A program made the position numbers and the translations under genes. The notes under the pieces were generated by a model. The model did no database searches and was not told the DNA's origin. It was given only the letters and a program-made list of their open reading frames with translations. This document shows, piece after piece, positions 55,859 through 64,000 of a stretch of DNA of 64,000 bases. The stretch is taken from assembly GCA_902617605.1 (NCBI GenBank), contig CACMXO010000004.1, positions 28,573 to 92,572 on the forward strand, written 5' to 3'. This stretch comes from an uncultured Prochlorococcus sp. (GTDB lineage Bacteria > Cyanobacteriota > Cyanobacteriia > PCC-6307 > Cyanobiaceae). Numbering within the stretch: the first letter of the stretch is position 1; each line of letters begins with the position of its first letter.

Positions 55859-56958
55859 TTAATATTTTGAATCAACTCATAATATAATTTTCTGTTTTTT
55901 TTATTTTCAAGACTAAATAAATCAATAAACTGGTCTGTTTTCTTCTTATAACTTTCAAAATCTTTTTTATGATTATTTAAGATCAATTCGATTTGCTTAA
56001 CTGCTTCATCAATATTATTTTCAGGATAAAAATATCCATAATCAGAAATCATACTTGAATTATGTAGAAGAGGTAGACCCAATGAAAGGACTTCAAAATA
56101 TAAATTATTAAGAGCATTGTCTTGTTGATGAGAAATTACAATAGAACCATAATTAGAAATTGCATTAATTAAAGTTTTTCTTTTATGTATTTTTAAAAAA
56201 TCAGTGCGATTTGTATAAATTTTGAGTTGCAAAACTAATTTTATAAAATATTCATTCTGCGCTAATTTATCGGCTGCGAGTAAATTACATGAATCAATTG
56301 TTTTTGGAAATTTTGCTTCATAAGACTCAACTATATAGAGAGGTAAAATACAATTTTTTGAAGAATTCAAATTTGGTTCCATTACAATCACCCCTTTACT
56401 ATTAAAAAGATGTGGTGCTTTTTTTATAAATAAATCTCCAGATTGCTTTATTAGAAAATTAATGAACAAATTTTGCCACAAATATGGGACCACCTTAACT
56501 TTTTCATTTTTATAGTAAGTCTTCATATAAGTTTTGTTTTTTTCGTAGTGTGGCAATATCCATATCTCATCAAGCTCAGGAAGGTCATCAACTGGAGAAA
56601 TTTTTTCTTTTTCAAAAAGGGAATAAGTCATATTTTCTATATATTGGTTTCCACACTGCATTAATATAAATTTTGCATTTCGATTCTTATTTTTAAGTAT
56701 CTTGAGAGTCTGCTTGTTAATACTGAAACCCATCAATATTATCAAATCAAAACTAAAATTATTTTCTTTAAATAATTCTTCATAAGGAATACAAAAATTT
56801 TGATCAACAAATTCTTCATTTAATTTTTTACCTTGGTAAATAAAATATGAAGAAGTATCTTCATAACTATTGAAAAGATTATTTAGGAAAACTATATTTT
56901 GTTGTAATCCATTAGAATAAAAATTAATCTCAAAATTTACTGTTATACCTATTTTCAT
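55855..56958 (-). CDS. DUF2827 family protein (glycosyltransferase-like)
   Basis: A 367-aa protein that matches the DUF2827 pattern: GLQQNIVFLNNLF near residue 18, VIVMEPNLNSSKNCILPLYIVE around 205, then IVISHQQDNALNNLYFEVLSLGLPLLHNSSMISDYGYFYPENN around 295-340. These motifs resemble the donor-binding domain of GT-B glycosyltransferases. No membrane helix. Its 3' end overlaps the tolC stop by four bases and it is 17 bp from hlyD, so it is within the secretion operon. A role in glycosylating the exported protein is possible but untested. Confidence 0.75.
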   Translation of the reverse strand: MKIGITVNFEINFYSNGLQQNIVFLNNLFNSYEDTSSYFIYQGKKLNEEFVDQNFCIPYEELFKENNFSFDLIILMGFSINKQTLKILKNKNRNAKFILMQCGNQYIENMTYSLFEKEKISPVDDLPELDEIWILPHYEKNKTYMKTYYKNEKVKVVPYLWQNLFINFLIKQSGDLFIKKAPHLFNSKGVIVMEPNLNSSKNCILPLYIVESYEAKFPKTIDSCNLLAADKLAQNEYFIKLVLQLKIYTNRTDFLKIHKRKTLINAISNYGSIVISHQQDNALNNLYFEVLSLGLPLLHNSSMISDYGYFYPENNIDEAVKQIELILNNHKKDFESYKKKTDQFIDLFSLENKKNRKLYYELIQNIN

Positions 56959-56974
56959 AATTTTTTTAATTAAC

Positions 56975-58519
56975 CTAAAGCTGCTCTAATCCACTCCAAA
57001 AAGGCAGTATTCTTTCAGTAAATAAAGAAAGCACTGGTCTTTGTCTAAGTACTATATTTACTGATAAAGACATTCCAGATCTTAAAGGCAATTCTTTATT
57101 TTTGTATTGAATATAAGGATTTTTTAGTTTAATAGTTATTGGAAATCTATAGAAATTAAAATTTTTATCTGGTTCTAAAACATCAGAACCAATCGAATCA
57201 ATCAAACCTTCAATTTCCCCGAATTCATTATACGGATAAGCATCTACTCTGACCTTTACTCCCTGGCCAACTTTTAAAAATGCTATGTCTCTATTTGAAA
57301 CAAATACTCTAGCTACCAAATCATCTATAGGAACAATTTTAAGGATTGGCAACTCAGTATTAACAACATATCCAGGAGCGGCAGGTTGCAAATCAAAAAC
57401 TATTCCATTTAATGGTGACTTAATTTCTTGATAACTTAATGTAAGTTGCGACTCTTTAATTTGGTTATTTAGCTGGGAAATCTGTTTCTCATTCTCTTCA
57501 ATTTTTGTTGAAAAGTCTATTTTCGTGGCGGCGATTGTATTTGATAATTTATTTTCTGCTTCATTTAAAATTGCAAGAGATGTTTTTAAATCATTTTTAG
57601 TTGTTTCTAATTTACCTCTCAACTGAATTACTTCTTGCTGTTCTTTGAGATATTGCAATTTACTTAAACCTCCAATTTCTATTAATCCTTCAAGTTTTTT
57701 CAGGATGTCTTCTCTTATTAAAAGCGTTTCTTTGAGAGTCTTTATTTTTTCAATATTCGAATCTCTACGAAAAGTAGATTGATCAACCGTGTTTCTTGAT
57801 GCAGCTATTCTGGAGTTATATTCATTCTTCAATGAATTAAGCTTTATTTTTTGATTTTCATTAAGAAGATTAATATCAACCTTTTCCCCTAACTGAATTT
57901 TGCTTAATAAATTATCCGCCTCGATTTGTGATTTAACAGCTGTTAATGTTTCCAGTTTAGATTTAACAGCTCTGGTATCCAATTCAAGCAAAACTTGGTC
58001 CTCATTAACTATTTCGCCCTCAGAGACTAAGATTGTTTTAATTACTCCTCCTAATGGAACTTTTACGTCAATTGTTGTTCCCAGTGGCTCGAGTTTACCC
58101 TGCACTTGAACAGTTTCGTCAATTAAAGTTATAAAAGACCATATAATTCCGAAAGATGTAACTCCTACAAATGTCCAAATTAATCTTCCACTCCATTTTT
58201 GACTTTGCGTTAAACCACTCCAAATTTCACTACCTTCTTCATTAATAAGATTATCAATAAATTTCTCAGCATAATTCTGATATGCAGTTGTAAATTTAAT
58301 AAATTTTTTCTTATATTTTTCGACAAATTCCTTCTCGGAAATTTCCTTAATTTTGGTGATATAAAACTCTGATAATTTTTTCTTAATTTTTTCGACAAAT
58401 TCCTTCTTTGAAATTTTCTTAATTTTAGTGATATAAAATTCCGATAATTTTTTCTTATATTTATCTTTAGTTTTTTGGAAAGATTCTTTATTTATAATAT
58501 TTTTTAACTTCATAATCAA
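56975..58519 (-). CDS. HlyD-family membrane fusion protein
   Basis: A 514-aa periplasmic adaptor for type I secretion. It has a long charged cytoplasmic N-terminus (residues 1-110) with two copies of a 24-residue unit (KKKLSEFYITKIK.IS.KEF), one membrane helix (about 112-133), a lipoyl-like half (VKVPLGGVIKTILVSEGEIVNEDQVLLELD), a coiled coil from about 190 to 380, and a C-terminal barrel (VARVFVSNRDIAFLKVGQGVKVRVDAYPY). The normal HlyD cytoplasmic tail is short, so this extension is unusual. It links the ABC protein to TolC. Confidence 0.93.
   Translation of the reverse strand: MIMKLKNIINKESFQKTKDKYKKKLSEFYITKIKKISKKEFVEKIKKKLSEFYITKIKEISEKEFVEKYKKKFIKFTTAYQNYAEKFIDNLINEEGSEIWSGLTQSQKWSGRLIWTFVGVTSFGIIWSFITLIDETVQVQGKLEPLGTTIDVKVPLGGVIKTILVSEGEIVNEDQVLLELDTRAVKSKLETLTAVKSQIEADNLLSKIQLGEKVDINLLNENQKIKLNSLKNEYNSRIAASRNTVDQSTFRRDSNIEKIKTLKETLLIREDILKKLEGLIEIGGLSKLQYLKEQQEVIQLRGKLETTKNDLKTSLAILNEAENKLSNTIAATKIDFSTKIEENEKQISQLNNQIKESQLTLSYQEIKSPLNGIVFDLQPAAPGYVVNTELPILKIVPIDDLVARVFVSNRDIAFLKVGQGVKVRVDAYPYNEFGEIEGLIDSIGSDVLEPDKNFNFYRFPITIKLKNPYIQYKNKELPLRSGMSLSVNIVLRQRPVLSLFTERILPFWSGLEQL
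58311..58454. repeat. Tandem 72-bp repeat in hlyD
   Basis: Two adjacent units, 58311-58382 and 58383-58454, encode near-identical 24-residue segments of the HlyD N-terminus. The copies differ at only a few bases, and a shorter third remnant starts at 58455. The high Lys content suggests an exposed amphipathic helix. Confidence 0.85.
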
Positions 58520-58575
58520 TTTTATGAATTCCTTAATCTAACCATAATTAATTTTAAATTACAAATAATCAAAAT

Positions 58576-61521
58576 TTAACCCTCTCTTTCTTGTTGTTTA
58601 TACAAAGAGTAATATCTACCTTTAAGATCCATTAACTCGTTATGATTACCAATCTCATCAATTCTCCCATCATGAATCATAATAATTTTGTCTGCATTAA
58701 TTATTGAATTCAAACGATGAGTGATAAATAAAACGGTTTTACCTCTAAAGTAATCCATTAAATTTAATGAAACTTTTCTCTCAGTATCAAAGTCCAAAGC
58801 TGATGTTGATTCATCCATTATAAGTAGTTGAGGATTCTGCAATATTGATCTAGCGATTGCTATTCTTTGTCTTTGACCACCACTTAAGTTTCCCCCTCTT
58901 TCGCCAACATTAGAAGCATAACCTGAGGGCAAACTCATTATAAAATCATGTGCCGAAGCTATTTTTGCTGCATTTATTATTTCATCTGTATTTGAATCTG
59001 GATTTGTTAAAGCAATATTATCTTGTACAGTACCCTCAAATAATATTGAATCCTGAGGAACAATCCCTATTTGCCTTCTAAGAGAATAAAGTTCCACCTT
59101 TGAAATATCAATTTTATCTATACAAATCTTTCCCGATAAAGGCTCATATAATCTTGCAAGTAATTTAGTAAGAGTTGATTTCCCTGAACCAGATTGACCT
59201 ACTATTGCTACGAATTCCCCATCTTTGATTTCAAAATTTACATTTGATAAATTCAACTTACCTTTTTCAGTAAATCTAAAAGAAACTTCATCAAAAGTTA
59301 TGCCTCCTTTTATTGATGGCATTGGTATATTTTCTTTATCTACTTCATCAGATTCAGTTTGATTATCGATGATATCTGATAATCTTTCGAGAGATATATT
59401 CGTCTGTTGAAAGTTCTGATACAAGTTTGACAACCTTAATAAAGGTCCTGTGACATAACCAGAAATAATCCTAAATGCGATTAAACCACCCAATGTTAAA
59501 TCTCCTCTGATTACAAGATATGAACCAACACAAAGGACAACTAGTCCTGAAACTTGATTTAAAAACTGAGTCAAGCTATTTGCAGTGGTTGTTGTAACAG
59601 CATTTCGATAACTTTCAGAGATATATTTTGTGTATCTTTCCTTCCATTTCCATCTAGCATTCATCTCAAAATTTTGGGCCTTAACAGTTTGTACACCCGT
59701 TAAAACTTCCACTAAATGATTTTGAGTTGATGCATTAAGTTCTGCTTTTTTTCGTAACTGTCTCCTAATTATTGGAGATATTGTTACTGTTATTATTGCC
59801 AATAATGGAGCAACCAAAAGAGCCACTATCGTCAATACCCAGCTATACAACAACATTACTGCAATATAAATTACTGAAAAAACCGAATCAAGTACTAAAG
59901 TCAATGCCGTACCAGTCAAAAATGATCTTATTTGTTCCAATTCACCAATTCTTGAAGAAAGTTCTCCAACTGGTCTCTTATCAAAATATGTCAACGGCAA
60001 TCTCAATAAATGATCGATAACTTGCTCTCCAAGAGAAATATCAATACGGTTAGTGGTATCTATAAAAAGATTTGTTCTAATTGCAGTAAGTAGATTTTCA
60101 AAAACTGAAAAAGTAAGGAGTAAAGTAGCCAATGGTAAAAGGCTTTGAACACCGCCTTGTCCAATTACCTTATCAATTATTTGCTGAATAATTAAAGGAT
60201 TCATTAGTTGAAAAATATTCACGAACAGCGAAGCAATTAATACTTCTATAAGTGGTTTACGATTTTTTTTGATAGAGGGAAGAAACCATTTAAGTCCGAA
60301 TCTTTTTTTAGGAGTTTTATTAGTAGACTGTAAAATTAAAACAGGGACTATTTTTTGATCTGAAAAGTTCTTGACGAATTCGATAATTTTATATTTCTTT
60401 AAGCCATAACGGGGCCTTGCAATTATGAGATTATCATTCTTAATTTCACTTATAACAGCAAGTTCATCTTTTCCAAGTTGAATTAAGCAAGGGGTTTGAA
60501 CTCTAGTAATCATTTCAAGAGGCAAATCTAATAATTGACTTTTTAAACCCAAAGATTCTGAAATAGCAGCACAAAGCCTTAAACCTATTCTTTTATCATC
60601 TTTTCCTATGTTTTCAGAGAGAGATCTTTTTATTAGATCAACTTTGATGGGAATATTCAGAATCTCAGCAATAATTCTGAAACAAGCAACACCTTCGGGG
60701 ATGATTTCATCAATTGAACTAAAGAATGGATATTTCTTTTCTAAAGGGATTTCTTTTTGAGCAGATTTAGGTTTAGATTCATTTTTAGTTTCAGTTTTAG
60801 AGTTAAGAACTTTTGTTTTAATTTTTTTTCTAAATTTATAATCTTTCTCATTCAAACTTTTTATCTTTGGGATCCCAATAATACGATAAAAAACTTTTTC
60901 TTTATTTACTTTTTCATAATCAAAATCATCTCCATAAGAAATGGTATTGAAGTTAAAGGCAAAATACCAATTTTTTGACTTATCTAAATTCAATTTTGCT
61001 TTTTTATCTTTAAGGGAAATTTCTTTAATTTCACATTCTTGAGTAATCTTCTTTATGGCAGTTCTAAGTTCTTTGGGATTTTCAGGTAAGATATTTTTTT
61101 GTTTTTTGATCAATATTGGTAAAACTTCAAATGTTTCGACAACTTCTTCAATAAGATTATTTTTAGTTAATTTTTCCCAAGATTTAAAATTAATTTTTGC
61201 AAATTTACACTTTGAAGCAGCCGTTACAAACTCTAGAGGCTTATTAGCCTTTATAGATTTAATACCTAAAACATGCGTAGGATTAAATAACTCTAATGTC
61301 ATTATTTCACTACTTAGTGGATTTTCTACAAGCTGTCTAACTTTTCCTTCTAAAAGAATAAAAATGTTATCGGGAATTTCTTCTGATAGGATAATTGGTT
61401 TACCCATATCGTATTCGTCGAATTCTATAATCTTTTCAAGTTTCTCCGAAAGAATTTCTGATTCTTTATTCCCAACATTTAATTTATCAAGTAGATCACT
61501 TATTTCACTTTTTTTTTCCAT
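58576..61521 (-). CDS. Type I secretion ABC transporter with CNMP-like and degenerate C39 domains
   Basis: A 981-aa HlyB-type exporter. Residues about 25-120 look like a cyclic-nucleotide-binding domain (DNIFILLEGKVRQLVENP). A C39-like domain follows at about 265-395, but the catalytic Cys/His are missing: the position of the DCG.ACL motif reads EGVACFRII and the His region reads KDELAVI, so it is a non-cleaving C39-like domain. The membrane domain spans about 420-700. The ATPase has Walker A GQSGSGKST, signature LSGGQRQR, Walker B LLIMDES and H-loop ITHRL. It would export the repeat protein without leader cleavage. Confidence 0.93.
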   Translation of the reverse strand: MEKKSEISDLLDKLNVGNKESEILSEKLEKIIEFDEYDMGKPIILSEEIPDNIFILLEGKVRQLVENPLSSEIMTLELFNPTHVLGIKSIKANKPLEFVTAASKCKFAKINFKSWEKLTKNNLIEEVVETFEVLPILIKKQKNILPENPKELRTAIKKITQECEIKEISLKDKKAKLNLDKSKNWYFAFNFNTISYGDDFDYEKVNKEKVFYRIIGIPKIKSLNEKDYKFRKKIKTKVLNSKTETKNESKPKSAQKEIPLEKKYPFFSSIDEIIPEGVACFRIIAEILNIPIKVDLIKRSLSENIGKDDKRIGLRLCAAISESLGLKSQLLDLPLEMITRVQTPCLIQLGKDELAVISEIKNDNLIIARPRYGLKKYKIIEFVKNFSDQKIVPVLILQSTNKTPKKRFGLKWFLPSIKKNRKPLIEVLIASLFVNIFQLMNPLIIQQIIDKVIGQGGVQSLLPLATLLLTFSVFENLLTAIRTNLFIDTTNRIDISLGEQVIDHLLRLPLTYFDKRPVGELSSRIGELEQIRSFLTGTALTLVLDSVFSVIYIAVMLLYSWVLTIVALLVAPLLAIITVTISPIIRRQLRKKAELNASTQNHLVEVLTGVQTVKAQNFEMNARWKWKERYTKYISESYRNAVTTTTANSLTQFLNQVSGLVVLCVGSYLVIRGDLTLGGLIAFRIISGYVTGPLLRLSNLYQNFQQTNISLERLSDIIDNQTESDEVDKENIPMPSIKGGITFDEVSFRFTEKGKLNLSNVNFEIKDGEFVAIVGQSGSGKSTLTKLLARLYEPLSGKICIDKIDISKVELYSLRRQIGIVPQDSILFEGTVQDNIALTNPDSNTDEIINAAKIASAHDFIMSLPSGYASNVGERGGNLSGGQRQRIAIARSILQNPQLLIMDESTSALDFDTERKVSLNLMDYFRGKTVLFITHRLNSIINADKIIMIHDGRIDEIGNHNELMDLKGRYYSLYKQQEREG

Positions 61522-61531
61522 TTTTACCCAG

Positions 61532-62275
61532 TTAAGCTTTAATAGATTGATCTAAGCTTTCTAATGCTTTTTTGATTTTTGTGTTTATCCAAAGTTCATA
61601 CATCTCATTGATTAATCTTATTCTCATAGTATTATTTAAGCTTGCTGGGATCAACCTTTCATGTCTTAAAAGAACCCACCAGCCTTCACATTCAAAAGGA
61701 TGCCAAAGTTGACCAGGTTTACTTGCTTTTAATCTTTCTGCAATAAATGGATTAACAGTTCCTAATTCCATAGGTCCTATTAAGCCATGTAAGACATTTT
61801 CTATTCCCTCAGAAAACTCAGACGATAATTCAGGGAAAGTAGCTTCTCCTTCTTTTAGTCTTAAATTAAGTTCAAAAATTTTTTCTCTACTTTTTGCCCT
61901 TATTAAAGAGTAAGTAACTCTATCTAAGTCAGATTTTTTATCTAGAAAAAGTTTTTCAACTTTGTCACCAAAACTCTTTTCTTTAAACTGCTCTAATTTA
62001 AGAGCATTGTATATTTGAATCTCTAAATTAGATTCACTTATACCATTTTTCTTAAGCCAAATATTTAAACTATTTTTATCAGTTATTTTTTCTCTACTTA
62101 AAAATTTCTGATAATACTTTATTTGCTCCTCTTTACTTGGTGAAATTTCTTTTATAAATTTTCTTTCTAAAAATCTCCTCAAAAATAAGGGTATTAAATT
62201 TAATTCACTTAATAAAATCGGCGTATTGTCTACTTCTATTAATTCACCTTCAATATTTATCCAGTGATTATCCAT
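61532..62275 (-). CDS. PpiC-type peptidylprolyl isomerase-like protein of the secretion locus
   Basis: A 247-aa protein. The N-terminal half has helices like the SurA/PrsA chaperone region (EEQIKYYQKFLSREKITDKNSLNIWLKKNG). The C-terminal half holds a parvulin-like domain (FELNLRLKEGEATFPELSSEFSEG and GTVNPFIAERLKASKPGQLWHPFECEGWWVLLRHE). No signal peptide is seen, so it may act in the cytoplasm on the repeat substrate before export. It lies between the ABC transporter (10 bp away) and the substrate gene. Confidence 0.85.
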   Translation of the reverse strand: MDNHWINIEGELIEVDNTPILLSELNLIPLFLRRFLERKFIKEISPSKEEQIKYYQKFLSREKITDKNSLNIWLKKNGISESNLEIQIYNALKLEQFKEKSFGDKVEKLFLDKKSDLDRVTYSLIRAKSREKIFELNLRLKEGEATFPELSSEFSEGIENVLHGLIGPMELGTVNPFIAERLKASKPGQLWHPFECEGWWVLLRHERLIPASLNNTMRIRLINEMYELWINTKIKKALESLDQSIKA

Positions 62276-62322
62276 GATAATTGTTTGTTAAAAAGATTAT
62301 TTTAGAATTTTTAATTTTGTAC

Positions 62323-64000
62323 CTAAGAAAGTGGGTTAGTAGTTGTGAAACTTCCAGAGACTAAATCTCCCTCTGTTACTCCAACTATTTCAGCAATACC
62401 AACTATTCTCAACGCAGTTCTATCAAAGCTATCAGATGCTAATTGACCTGATTGCGAGTAGTTACCAGCATAAACATATGCTGACTGAACAGAATCAGCA
62501 TCCTCTGTAGATGAGGATCTAGCATACATTACATAAGTAAAGTCTAACCCGCTACTTCCTGTTGAATCAGGGTTTCCAGATCCTGCAGTATCGATAATAA
62601 ATTCAACATTACTTCTTACGTTGCTTGCACTAAGTGCAGCAGAAGTAAGGACATCTCCATCACTATTGAAACTATCTTCGTATACAACTCCATCCCTTAA
62701 TCTATAAGCAGGAGCTGGTGTAGTGTAATCAATTTCTTGGAAAGCACCTATTGCATTACTACCCTCATAAAAAATACCTATCTTATCTTCACCACTAGCA
62801 ATTTGGAAATTAGATATTTTGTTGAAGGTAAAGGCTGTAGGACTACCATCAGCTGTAGTTCCATCAGAGTCGAAAGTTAACCATGAAGTATTGGTGTTAT
62901 GAGTATTAAAAATTAATTGATCTGCAGAACCATCATCTTTAAAATCAGCCGTTACTATATTTGATGAAGTTAATGCCTCGGAAAGTTCAACTCTATCTAT
63001 TCCAGTACCACCAGTTATGGATACTGAAGTTAAATTTGCTTTTGTAGCATTATCTAAATCTAATGTATTTGCTGCATTATCGGCATTTGCAGTAACAGTT
63101 AGTGCTGTAGCTCCATTGAATTTAGAAGCCGATGAATTTGCTGTATTAATGTTTGTAGAACTATCACTTATCGTGTAAGTAATTGCCCCTCCTGTTGCTG
63201 AGTTTATATCATCATATTGTGCAATTGTAAGATCGGAACCACTATCTAAAGTCACAGTGGCATTAGTTACATCAACCTTGGTTGAAGGAGTAACTAATGC
63301 TGCTGTGAGCTGAGCTTGGGTTCCACTTATAGCAATTGAATTTTGTACTGTGACATTTCCTGTGGTGGTGTTGCCAATAGCACTTAAGTCTTCAGCATTT
63401 ATTGCAGCTGAATTAGAATCATTGATTGTAATAGTAGCATCTGTTACACTTACGCCCGCAGTAACCAAGGCAGCTTTGACCTCTGCAGTTGAACCAGTTA
63501 TGTCAATAGCATTTGTTACAGTCACAGTCCCATTTGTTGTGGCAGCTATGGTACTGAGATTTGTAGCATCGTACGCTGTACTATTTCCATCATCAATTGT
63601 GATATTTACGTTGGCATCCTCGCCTGTAACCGTTGTAAGGTTAGTACTTGCTGATGAGCCATTCAAAAGATTACCTTTTGTATCAGCGACCCCTGAAGCA
63701 AAACTCGCAGTTATGCCTGAAACACTTGCTATCGCAGCAGCATCTTCTAGATTCACCGCTGAGTTTACTGTTGCAGTTGATGCACTTCCTAGAGTTACAG
63801 CATCTGTTATTAACGCAGCTTTTACCTGCGCTCCCGTACCGGTGATTGTCTGACCGGAAGATAAAGAGACGGTTCCGCTTGTTGATGTCGTAACCGCACT
63901 TATATCAGCCGCGGTCATGGAACCAGCGTCATCACTGATTGTGATATCTACTGAATCGTGATCTCCCACAATATTTCCTAGCTCTGCTGTTGCACTTCCG
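62323..64000 (-). CDS. C-terminal part of a large repeat-rich exported protein (T1SS substrate candidate)
   Basis: The reading frame enters the window at 64000 with no start and runs 559 codons to the stop at 62323. It is rich in Ala, Thr, Ser, Asp and Val, almost free of Cys, and repeats a unit of about 60 residues (ITIDD...AA.LS.I...T.G.V.V...I.ITGS.A.VKAALVT). The C-terminal 200 residues differ: FKFNKISNFQIASGEDKIGIFYEG-like and a beta-rich tail ending SFTTTNPLS. Such proteins are typical of non-leader RTX-like exports whose C-terminus is the secretion signal. GGxGxDxx calcium repeats are not seen. The base composition is clearly richer in G+C than neighbours. Confidence 0.8.
   Translation of the reverse strand, partial: GSATAELGNIVGDHDSVDITISDDAGSMTAADISAVTTSTSGTVSLSSGQTITGTGAQVKAALITDAVTLGSASTATVNSAVNLEDAAAIASVSGITASFASGVADTKGNLLNGSSASTNLTTVTGEDANVNITIDDGNSTAYDATNLSTIAATTNGTVTVTNAIDITGSTAEVKAALVTAGVSVTDATITINDSNSAAINAEDLSAIGNTTTGNVTVQNSIAISGTQAQLTAALVTPSTKVDVTNATVTLDSGSDLTIAQYDDINSATGGAITYTISDSSTNINTANSSASKFNGATALTVTANADNAANTLDLDNATKANLTSVSITGGTGIDRVELSEALTSSNIVTADFKDDGSADQLIFNTHNTNTSWLTFDSDGTTADGSPTAFTFNKISNFQIASGEDKIGIFYEGSNAIGAFQEIDYTTPAPAYRLRDGVVYEDSFNSDGDVLTSAALSASNVRSNVEFIIDTAGSGNPDSTGSSGLDFTYVMYARSSSTEDADSVQSAYVYAGNYSQSGQLASDSFDRTALRIVGIAEIVGVTEGDLVSGSFTTTNPLS
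63160..63951. repeat. Degenerate tandem repeats of about 60 residues in the exported protein
   Basis: Counting back from the first Met-equivalent codon at 63969, similar units start at about residues 7, 121 and 180, each with ITI.D, a 'A.DLS.I...T.G.V' stretch, an 'I.GT/S.AQVKAALVT' stretch and a closing 'V.DAT'. Units diverge in detail but the core AALVT stretch is obvious three times. The array likely continues beyond the window end. Confidence 0.8.

Noticed and set aside
61055..61555. 166-codon open frame on the plus strand across the ABC transporter start
   Set aside because: It lies antisense to the well-supported ABC gene, with leucine/serine/phenylalanine-rich content expected of a complementary frame.
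63350..63853. Long open frame of 167 codons on the plus strand inside the repeat protein gene
   Set aside because: It is the antisense of the G+C-rich repeat array, has a biased Val/Ala/Ser composition and no start context. It is a shadow of the real minus-strand gene.

Overview
The window looks like the chromosome of a high-light-type Prochlorococcus or a very close picocyanobacterial relative. I infer this from the very AT-rich sequence, the tightly packed short intergenic spaces, the frequent GTG/TTG starts with few Shine-Dalgarno sites, and the gene set: Ycf46-type AAA ATPase, the cyanobacterial families DUF1824, DUF2808 and DUF3386, flavodoxin, an IdiA/FutA iron-binding protein, SemiSWEET, and a Yfr2-like small RNA. 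No database search was possible, so the strain is not assigned.

Layout. (1) 1-31 kb is mostly core chromosome: Maf (cut by the window start), cobyric acid synthase and a ferredoxin; a small-gene region with a Yfr2-like sRNA, a rhomboid protease and several very short ORFs; tRNA-Ser(CGA); an iron/oxidative-stress block (FutA, flavodoxin, a thioredoxin-fold protein); small transporters; an ArnT-like transferase with a GT4 glycosyltransferase and an EamA transporter; then a + strand housekeeping run (sppA, aroH, DUF2808, rpmH-rnpA-PH protein-yidC-ycf46, serS, rseP, rpsN, pnp, rsmI). (2) tRNA-Arg(UCU) at 31.06 kb marks the edge of a surface-polysaccharide island of about 23 kb (31.15-54.07 kb). 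It holds UDP-glucose dehydrogenase, a Wzy-like polymerase/ligase, a WbaP-type initiating transferase, a UDP-glucuronate 4-epimerase, GalE, ManC, Gmd and Fcl (GDP-fucose), three GT2 glycosyltransferases, a Wzx flippase, a phytanoyl-CoA-dioxygenase-like enzyme, and a five-gene CDP-sugar cassette (RfbF, RfbG, RfbC-like, C-methyltransferase, SDR) that should make a C-methyl-branched deoxyhexose. An eroded gene lies inside it. (3) 54.4-64 kb encodes a complete-looking type I secretion system: TolC, a HlyD adaptor with an N-terminal repeat, a 981-aa ABC transporter with cyclic-nucleotide-binding-like and degenerate C39-like domains, a PpiC-type isomerase, and the C-terminal part of a large repeat-rich exported protein that runs off the window end. 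A DUF2827 protein sits between TolC and HlyD.

Taken together, the right half is devoted to the cell surface: it builds, flips and polymerises a glycan and exports a giant repeat protein. The most unusual signals are the Yfr2-like RNA, several genes whose natural start or second codon appears altered (ATT in place of ATG in two genes, TAA just after ATG in two others), an Ig-like insert in YidC, the predicted CDP-branched sugar cassette, and the T1SS with its dedicated isomerase.
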